This document shows, piece after piece, positions 57,371-64,000 of a DNA stretch of 64,000 nucleotides. Source of the DNA: an uncultured bacterium (GTDB lineage Bacteria; Bacillota; Clostridia; Lachnospirales; Lachnospiraceae); assembly GCA_947175015.1 (NCBI GenBank), contig CAMWLE010000003.1:20888-84887 (forward strand), written 5' to 3'. A model generated the notes under the pieces. That model was not told the origin of the DNA, searched no databases, and saw only the letters and a list, made by a program, of their open reading frames with translations. Positions within the stretch are counted from its first letter, which is position 1, and every line of letters starts with the position of its first letter. Made by a program: the position numbers and the translations under genes.

Positions 57371-57817
57371 GTGAATGTGATGGAATTAGAAGAGTTAAGG
57401 AAAGATATGGTTGCTGCTATGAAGGCAAGGGATAAGGAGCGCAAAGATGCGATTTCTTCTCTGGTATCTGCAGTGAAAAAAGCAGCAATTGATGAGGGAT
57501 GCCGGGATGATGTTCCTGCAGAGTTGGTTGAGAGGGTACTCATCAAAGAACTGAAGACAGCGAAAGAGCAGTTGGATACTTGTCCTGCAGATCGGGAAGA
57601 GTTAAGGGCAGAATATCAAAAGCGTTATGATGTAATTGCAGAGTATGCACCTAAAATGATGTCTCCTGAGGAAGTAAGGGCATATATTGAAGAAAATTTT
57701 GCAGAATTGGTTGCCACTAAGAATAAAGGACAAATCATGAAGGCTGTTATGGCTGTGCTGAAAGGGAAAGCTGACGGTAAAGTAATCAATGAAACCGTGG
57801 CAGAATTATGTAAATAG
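57371..57817 (+). CDS. GatB/YqeY domain protein
   Basis: LRKDMVAAMKARDKERKDAISSLVSAVKKAAIDEG...MKAVMAVLKGKADGKVINETVAELCK. Confidence 0.92.
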   Translation: MNVMELEELRKDMVAAMKARDKERKDAISSLVSAVKKAAIDEGCRDDVPAELVERVLIKELKTAKEQLDTCPADREELRAEYQKRYDVIAEYAPKMMSPEEVRAYIEENFAELVATKNKGQIMKAVMAVLKGKADGKVINETVAELCK

Positions 57818-57828
57818 AGATGATCGTG

Positions 57829-57875
57829 AAAAAGTCAATGAAATGTTGATAAAGATAACATTTCATTGGCTTTTT
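57829..57875. terminator. Bidirectional-type terminator after yqeY-like gene
   Basis: AAAAAGTCAATGAAATGTTgataaagatAACATTTCATTGGCTTTTT. Confidence 0.85.
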
Positions 57876-58074
57876 GATTGGGAAGAGATACTGTTGGAAA
57901 AAAGAAAGGAAAAGGGGAAATAGAGGCTGTTGTTGCGACTGTTTTCGTGATAAAATATATGCAAGAAGGCAGAGACAGGGAGATGAAGTTGGTTTTAATA
58001 TGGAGTATACGTAGCCGCTGAAGAGGCATAATGGGAAGTGTGTCGCGGAAGAAAGTTATGTCAGGAGGAAAGAT

Positions 58075-61000
58075 ATGATCGGAAGGGATAAAATAGATGA
58101 AGAGATACGTCAGGCATTGCTTGACGCTATGCAACTTTCAAAAACAAATCTGCAGATTGCGGAGGAATACCTGGATATGGATTTCCAGGAAGAGCCGGAA
58201 CTTCTTAAAAAGGTAGAGTCGCAGGATTTCAAATTTGCGCATTTTGGAGGAAGGGTTTCTTATCTGGAATGGTTGCAAAAGAAAAAGAGGAAGGAAGAAC
58301 TGGGGCGTTATGTACGTTTTATAGTAGAGGTGGGCGGTTCCACGGCATGGAGGATGCTTGTGGGACCATATATTGGCCAGGCGACAGGTACAGATTTGAA
58401 TAGATTGCTTTTATTACATACAGGAGAGCACGCTTCTGAACAAAAAATTGCAGTGCTGGCAGGAGCTTTTGTAGCATTTCTCAGCACCAGTTCATGTGAT
58501 GCGAAACTTTTGTGCCAGTCGGAAAAGGAGAATCCGGAGATTTTTCTGCGTGCCATGGACTATTGCCATGAGTGTGATGGATATGGGGCTGCCGGAAAAA
58601 GGAGCAATGCCAAATTGCTTCTTGCTGCGATGTATCTGCATCATATGCCAGTGGGAACGGCACTGGAAACAGTGGAATACCTGCGGGAAAGTTTGATTGC
58701 AGCCATTGAGGATATTATGGCATTTGAACCCCAGGAACTTGAGAGAATACAGAATTTTGCAAGAACTGCGGAAAAGGATACACCATTTCCACAACAAATA
58801 TTGTCTATTTTCAGCGAAAGAAAAGGGTCGGAGAATCCAGTAGTTCTTGCCGGATGTGCATTTCTTGCGATCAGGCATTCTGTGTGTTTTGAAATCATTC
58901 TTCGGATTCTGGTAGCAGTGGATTATAGATATCAAGGGAGAGACAAGGTTCTGAATGTCTGCAAGGATATTACGGAGGAAGCGTGGTTCCAGGACAGGAT
59001 GGAGGAGATAGAAGAGATGCTGCCCATCCAGGATGATCGGTATGTCCGTTGGAGCCTGAAGGCAGGATGCGAGGCTACGGTGGCACGTATGGCGGTAAAG
59101 CGCCCGGAAATTATTCAGGCAGTAGCAACTATGATTGAGTCAGAAGGCTACGAAAAATTGATTGGTATTATACAAAATTCAAACTATGTACTCTATGAGG
59201 AAATGAAAACCACTTATAAGGAAAGTCTGCGCAATAAAATTGTCTCTGAATTGCTGGTTCGCTGTTATACGGGCAGAGTAGAGGCGAAGAAATATCTTGC
59301 CGGGGAATGTTCGGTGGAAACACTGGAGCTTTATGTGGAAGAATGGGGCAATGATGTGTATCCGGAAAAGGAGAGGTATCGGAAGATAGAGCATTTAAAG
59401 GAAATAGGAGAAATTTCTGTGTATCGCCGTGTGTTGGTGTTGGAGATTTTAAAGAAGGAAACGGGATATTTTGAAGTTTACAGAGTATATACAGGGCAGA
59501 ATGGTTCTGGTCAGGCAATTGAAGAAATATGCGCTGACAATACTGGCAACAATGCTCTGTTGTATCACAGAAATCAGATGAAAGGAATGCTTCAGATTTT
59601 AGAAGAAGAAGGGGTTCCTATTTGGATGCAGACAAATGCTTTGGGTGGTTTCTGTGAAAATATAGGTGATAAGAAGAAAAAAACTATGCTGCTTGAGCAG
59701 TGTGTGGATATATTTGCTGAAAGCTTGCAAAAGAGACAATCAGCAGGAAAATTAGAGAGGGGACAAGCAGCAGGAGAATTAGAAAAGAGACAAGCAGCAG
59801 AAAAATTAGAAGGGAGGCAATCAGCAGGAAATTTACAGGGGCAATACTTTGCGGAAAAACTGCAGGGGCAACAGAATGCGGAACAATGGGAAGTCGGTAT
59901 GGAAGAAGCGGTTCGCAGGGGAAATGCCGCAGCTCGTGTGTTTTGTTTTATGGTTTTCAAGAGGCTTGGGGCGGGACAGTACAGGGATGTCTATTTATCC
60001 TGCGCAGAGGATAGTACAAAGCAGGTAAGAAAATTGCTTTTGGAAATCTGTAAGGAGCATAAAGAATGGGAAGCGGAAATACTGGTACTGCTTCAGTCGA
60101 AAAAGCTAAAGGTCAGGGAGTTTGCCGTTTTGGTACTGGAAGAATGGGGGGAGGTTTCCTGCCTTGAGAAAGTTAAGTCGGCGTTGGAACGGGAGAAGAA
60201 CAAGAAATTAGCCAAGTTGCTGCGAGAATTGGTGGAGGAACTGGAGGCGGAGAGATCAGAGAAACAGGAAGCCAAGATAACGGAAGGGCAGGAAGCCAAG
60301 AGAACGGAAGAGCAGGAAGCAGAGAGAACGGAAGGGCAGAAGCACGAGAGAGCGGAAGGGCAGGAAGCCAAGGGAACGGAAGGTCAGGAAGCAGAGAGCG
60401 CAGAAGGGAAGAAAGAAAAGGAAACGGAGGAAGGTACACACGAACGAAGCAGCTTGAAGCGAGCGGAAGAAAGGCTTGCTGTACGGATATACAGGGGTGC
60501 CAGGAAGCGGAAGGTGGAATGGGTGCAAGGTTTGGCATTGCCGGAAGTCCATCGTCAAGACGGCGAGTTGGTTTCACAGGAATATATGCTTGCAATGCTG
60601 GCTGCCTATGCGGACATGGATGAGGCAGGAATCAATCAGGATGCAGTAAAGCTGGCAGCGCCATTGAATCCCAAAGAAATTTCTATGTATATGCAGTCAT
60701 TGTATGAAGAATGGAAGCAATTGGGGGCGGAAGCTAAGAAGCGTTGGGTACTGTATCCGGTTGCGATTCATGGCGGCGCAATAATGGTATCTGTGTTGTA
60801 TGCTCAGATCAAAGAATGGGCGGAGCATTCCAGGGGAGTCATAGCAGCGGAAGCAGTGAGGGCATTGGCATTCAACGGCAGTTCAGAAGCATTGGTTTTG
60901 GTAGATCAAATGTCCAGGAAATTTAAGTTTCGCCAGATCAAAAATGCGGCAGGAGAGGCAATTTCCGATGCAGCGTCAGCATTGGGAATTGAGCGTGAGG

Positions 61001-62049
61001 AATTGGAGGATAGGCTGGTACCGGATATGGGATTTGATGAACAGATGGAGCGTACTTTTGATTATGGCAGTCGAAAATTTACAGTTCGTTTGAATCCGGC
61101 ATTGGAAATGGAGGTCTATGACGGAAATGGAAAACGCTTGAAAAGTCTGCCGTCTCCTGGGAAACAGGACGATTCTGACAAAGCGGAACAGGCGGCCGAA
61201 GCGTTTAAGCAGATGAAAAAGCAGCTAAAGGTTGTGGTACAAACGCAGAAACTGAGGCTGGAACAGGCGCTTAGTATGGCAAGATTCTGGAAGATACAGG
61301 ACTGGAGGGAATTATTTGTTAAAAACCCTATCATGCATCAATTTGCTATGGGGCTTATATGGGGTGTATATGAGAATGGTATTTTGAAAGAAACTTTTCG
61401 ATATATGGAAGATGGAAGTTTTAATACGGCAGAAGAAGAGGAATATTTCTTGCCAGAATATGTGGAATTTGAGCCATTGGGCCAGAAATCCGCAGGCCAA
61501 AAAATAGCAGGCCCAATCTCCGAAAGTCTGTACAGAATTGGCTTAGTACATCCGCTGGAGTTGTCAAAAGAGGATCTTTTGGCATGGCAGAATCAGCTAG
61601 CAGACTATGAGGTGATACAGCCGTTTCACCAGATCAACCGTCCGGTTTATGTAACAGAGGAGGAGGAAGAAGAGCGGTTTGAACTTGAACGATTTCATGG
61701 CAAAATGCTGAACGGGCTGTCGCTTTCAGGAAAACTGCTGGGTATGGGGTGGTATCGCGGCGAGATTATGGATGGAGGATTTTTTGATAGTTATTATCAC
61801 AACGATGGTAACATAGGCGCAAAGCTTACATTTTCTGGTAGTTCGATGGGGGATGAGAATGAAGAAGTAACGGTGTATAACATATATTTATATAAATTAT
61901 CAGATACAGAACCGAAGCTTTTGCCGCCCTATCTATTTTCGGAAGAACACAAGTGTAAAATGAAGGATGTGAATCCAAGATATTTCAGTGAAATCATTCT
62001 GCAGATTGCGAAAGCAACACAGAATACACTACATCAAAATGGCATGTAA
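58075..62049 (+). CDS. DUF4132-domain giant protein with two in-frame repeat inserts
   Basis: C-terminal MARFWKIQDWRELFVKNPIMHQFAMGLIWGVYENG...YEVIQPFHQINRPVY...GMGWYRGEIMDGGFFDSYYH (DUF4132); upstream helical-repeat region. Confidence 0.8.
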   Translation: MIGRDKIDEEIRQALLDAMQLSKTNLQIAEEYLDMDFQEEPELLKKVESQDFKFAHFGGRVSYLEWLQKKKRKEELGRYVRFIVEVGGSTAWRMLVGPYIGQATGTDLNRLLLLHTGEHASEQKIAVLAGAFVAFLSTSSCDAKLLCQSEKENPEIFLRAMDYCHECDGYGAAGKRSNAKLLLAAMYLHHMPVGTALETVEYLRESLIAAIEDIMAFEPQELERIQNFARTAEKDTPFPQQILSIFSERKGSENPVVLAGCAFLAIRHSVCFEIILRILVAVDYRYQGRDKVLNVCKDITEEAWFQDRMEEIEEMLPIQDDRYVRWSLKAGCEATVARMAVKRPEIIQAVATMIESEGYEKLIGIIQNSNYVLYEEMKTTYKESLRNKIVSELLVRCYTGRVEAKKYLAGECSVETLELYVEEWGNDVYPEKERYRKIEHLKEIGEISVYRRVLVLEILKKETGYFEVYRVYTGQNGSGQAIEEICADNTGNNALLYHRNQMKGMLQILEEEGVPIWMQTNALGGFCENIGDKKKKTMLLEQCVDIFAESLQKRQSAGKLERGQAAGELEKRQAAEKLEGRQSAGNLQGQYFAEKLQGQQNAEQWEVGMEEAVRRGNAAARVFCFMVFKRLGAGQYRDVYLSCAEDSTKQVRKLLLEICKEHKEWEAEILVLLQSKKLKVREFAVLVLEEWGEVSCLEKVKSALEREKNKKLAKLLRELVEELEAERSEKQEAKITEGQEAKRTEEQEAERTEGQKHERAEGQEAKGTEGQEAESAEGKKEKETEEGTHERSSLKRAEERLAVRIYRGARKRKVEWVQGLALPEVHRQDGELVSQEYMLAMLAAYADMDEAGINQDAVKLAAPLNPKEISMYMQSLYEEWKQLGAEAKKRWVLYPVAIHGGAIMVSVLYAQIKEWAEHSRGVIAAEAVRALAFNGSSEALVLVDQMSRKFKFRQIKNAAGEAISDAASALGIEREELEDRLVPDMGFDEQMERTFDYGSRKFTVRLNPALEMEVYDGNGKRLKSLPSPGKQDDSDKAEQAAEAFKQMKKQLKVVVQTQKLRLEQALSMARFWKIQDWRELFVKNPIMHQFAMGLIWGVYENGILKETFRYMEDGSFNTAEEEEYFLPEYVEFEPLGQKSAGQKIAGPISESLYRIGLVHPLELSKEDLLAWQNQLADYEVIQPFHQINRPVYVTEEEEEERFELERFHGKMLNGLSLSGKLLGMGWYRGEIMDGGFFDSYYHNDGNIGAKLTFSGSSMGDENEEVTVYNIYLYKLSDTEPKLLPPYLFSEEHKCKMKDVNPRYFSEIILQIAKATQNTLHQNGM
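59725..59886 (+). repeat. 27-nt in-frame tandem repeat, ~6 copies
   Basis: LQKRQSAGK/LERGQAAGE/LEKRQAAEK/LEGRQSAGN/LQGQYFAEK/LQGQQNAEQ. Confidence 0.85.
60265..60408 (+). repeat. 24-nt in-frame tandem repeat, 6 copies
   Basis: QEAKITEG/QEAKRTEE/QEAERTEG/QKHERAEG/QEAKGTEG/QEAESAEG. Confidence 0.92.
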
Positions 62050-62091
62050 AACTGCTTTGGTCAAAAATGTTACAGTAAAAAGCAGTAAGTA

Positions 62092-62198
62092 TGCCGTCTT
62101 CTCGTATCATATGTTTATAGCCAAGAAAAACAGGCATTCCTTGGCGGCGTCCAAATAGTGCCTGGTATCAAAAAACTAACTTATGCGAAGGGACGGCA
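62092..62198 (+). other. Candidate structured 5' leader upstream of the GT39-like gene
   Basis: 16-nt arms TGCCGTCTTCTCGTAT (62092-62107) / ATGCGAAGGGACGGCA (62183-62198) pair with wobble and one mismatch; internal CAGGCA/TGCCTG and GCCAAG/CTTGGC. Confidence 0.45.
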
Positions 62199-62247
62199 AG
62201 ATGATTATTGAGAGACGTTAAAAAGTATTAGCATAAGGGGTAAGCAG

Positions 62248-63876
62248 ATGGCAGATATCAATAGGAAGAATCGAAATATGAAAATAGTATTCTGGGGGAT
62301 TTTTCTCTTGGGAGTATTGATTCGCTGTATTCGTTTTGGGCAGGTGCCTTGCGGAGTGAATCAGGATGAGGCTATGGCGGCAGTGGACGCATGGGCACTG
62401 TCAAAATATGGAACAGATCGATACGGGATGTTTCTGCCGGTTCATTTTACCGCATGGAAGGTGAGCCAGATGAGCGTGTTGTTGTCTTATCTTATGATTC
62501 CTTTTCTGAAGCTGTTTGGATTGCAGAGTGTGGCAGTGCGCATGCCCATGCTGCTTGTAAGCTGCGGCGCTGTTGTATTAATGTATTTGGTAGGAAAGAA
62601 GGTATTTTCACAGCGGACAGGATTGATTCTCATGGCGTTGTGTGCTGTGAATCCATGGCATTTTATGCAGAGCAGGTGGTCTTTGGACTGTAATTTGTTT
62701 CCCCATGTGTTTTTGCTGGCGTTATATTTGCTGCTGACAGGTTTGGAGAAGCGTAAGTACTTATATCTTTCCATGATATTTTTCGGGCTGACCTTTTATT
62801 GCTATGGTGTGGCGGTGTATTCGGTAATTCCGTTTCTGGTTGTGTTTGCCGCGTGGTGTCTGTGGAGAAAACAATTGAAACCGGCGCAGGTTCTACTGTG
62901 CATATGTATTTTTTCAGCAATAGCATTGCCGGAAATCCTGGTGATGGCAATTAATTTCTTTGGATGGGACACAATGGAAACGCCGTTATTTACCATGCCG
63001 CGATTTCCGGAGAGCAGTAGGGCCAATGATATTTTGTTTATGAATTTTTCGTTCAGACAATTACTGAATAATATATGGTTTATGGTGCGGCAGGTCTTTT
63101 TGCAGATGCCGGATCATTTGTTTAATGCGCTTCCGGAGTTTGGCCCTTTGTATCATATATCCATTCCTTTTACAGTGATTGGAATTGCAGCATTTATACG
63201 GCAATTGTTCAGGGAGCAGGACAGGCAGATTCAGACAAGGTATATGGCAATATTGGGCTTTCTACTGACAGGGATTTGGGTGGGCATCATTACCTTTGAG
63301 GTCAATATTAACAGGATTAATATTATCTTTTATCCCATGATTATGTTATGCGGTTATGGCATAGAGTGGCTGGCACAGCATATCAAATGGCGTAAGCTGC
63401 CGATGGCGGTGGCTGCTTTGTATGGAATTTGTGCGGTGTTGTTTTTGGTCAGATATTTTACTTTTTATCAGGTGGAAAGCAGAACATATTATAATGAGGA
63501 CTTTCTAAATGCGGTTGTCAGGGCGGATTCCATGGAGGAATATGAGCAGTTGTATATTACGGGGAATATGGGATGGCAGTTTAATTGCAGTATGGCAGAA
63601 ATCCTGACACAGTATGCGTGCGGAATTGATGCACGATACTATCAGGAGAAAACGAATATCACAAACGGCAGGGAACTGCTGCCTTATTCGCAGAGGTATC
63701 ATTTTGTTGATAACAAGTATCTGGCGGAACAGGATGTTTTGGAAGGAGAAGCATCCATGCTGTTTCTGATACATGAAACGGATCTGTCATATATGGATTG
63801 TGGTGTAGAAATTCTGGAAACAGAGGGACAATTTCTGATAGTGGTACCCATGAAGGAAGAGGGAAAAGGTAAATAA
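62248..63876 (+). CDS. GT39/ArnT-like GT-C glycosyltransferase (PMT_2)
   Basis: GVLIRCIRFGQVPCGVNQDEAMAAVDAWALSKYGTDRYGMFLPVHFTAW...NPWHFMQSRWSLDCNLFP. Confidence 0.88.
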   Translation: MADINRKNRNMKIVFWGIFLLGVLIRCIRFGQVPCGVNQDEAMAAVDAWALSKYGTDRYGMFLPVHFTAWKVSQMSVLLSYLMIPFLKLFGLQSVAVRMPMLLVSCGAVVLMYLVGKKVFSQRTGLILMALCAVNPWHFMQSRWSLDCNLFPHVFLLALYLLLTGLEKRKYLYLSMIFFGLTFYCYGVAVYSVIPFLVVFAAWCLWRKQLKPAQVLLCICIFSAIALPEILVMAINFFGWDTMETPLFTMPRFPESSRANDILFMNFSFRQLLNNIWFMVRQVFLQMPDHLFNALPEFGPLYHISIPFTVIGIAAFIRQLFREQDRQIQTRYMAILGFLLTGIWVGIITFEVNINRINIIFYPMIMLCGYGIEWLAQHIKWRKLPMAVAALYGICAVLFLVRYFTFYQVESRTYYNEDFLNAVVRADSMEEYEQLYITGNMGWQFNCSMAEILTQYACGIDARYYQEKTNITNGRELLPYSQRYHFVDNKYLAEQDVLEGEASMLFLIHETDLSYMDCGVEILETEGQFLIVVPMKEEGKGK

Positions 63877-63895
63877 GTTGAAGTTGTGGCTGATA

Positions 63896-63991
63896 CCTCG
63901 TAGTAAGCTACGGGGAGTGTTACTTTTCATGGGTAGGGAATGCCCATAAATGAAAACCCTAATCCCCCAGCTATGCTGGGGAGAATAGGGT
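63896..63991. repeat. Three consecutive hairpins at the window edge
   Basis: CCTCGTAG-taag-CTACGGGG; TTTTCATGGG...CCCataaATGAAAA; ACCCTA-CCCCAGC-tat-GCTGGGG-TAGGGT. Confidence 0.55.
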
Positions 63992-64000
63992 AAGCAGGAG

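Overview
AT-moderate Firmicutes (probably Lachnospiraceae) chromosomal window. Left to right: (1) ~1-13.7 kb, a polysaccharide export locus with PelF (truncated by the window edge) and PelG homologues, a GT-C-like membrane protein, DUF2304, GT4 and GT2 transferases, DUF4874/4832, a Stealth phosphotransferase, and a Wzx-like flippase fused to a nucleotidyltransferase domain. (2) A microbial-type PARG (TIGR02452) and a GH51 arabinofuranosidase. (3) A PocR-domain soluble chemoreceptor-like protein and rhaB-rhaA-rhaD. (4) PHP hydrolase, an atypical tRNA, dus, a 1.47-kaa LRR_5 (BspA-like) protein without an evident signal peptide, and a Fe-S aldo/keto reductase. (5) A histidine kinase / NfeD / FloA / LytTR regulator cassette. 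(6) A near-identical tandem duplication of an AAA-ATPase-like/PD-(D/E)XK gene, then a T-box-controlled glyQS. (7) ~39-55 kb, a complete B12-independent glycyl-radical 1,2-propanediol microcompartment (GRM3-like) locus with several extra genes (DUF6882, VOC, Nudix, GlcG/HbpS-like). It is followed immediately by a DeoR regulator, a ParA-type ATPase and a low-complexity repeat protein. I propose that the last two are a McdAB-like positioning module for the microcompartment. (8) YqeY, a DUF4132 giant, a GT39-like transferase and a multi-hairpin element at the right edge. A recurrent pattern across the window is short in-frame tandem repeats or low-complexity inserts placed between domains or at the tails of otherwise conserved proteins (at least eight loci). 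Family assignments come from reading the translations; no database search was run.
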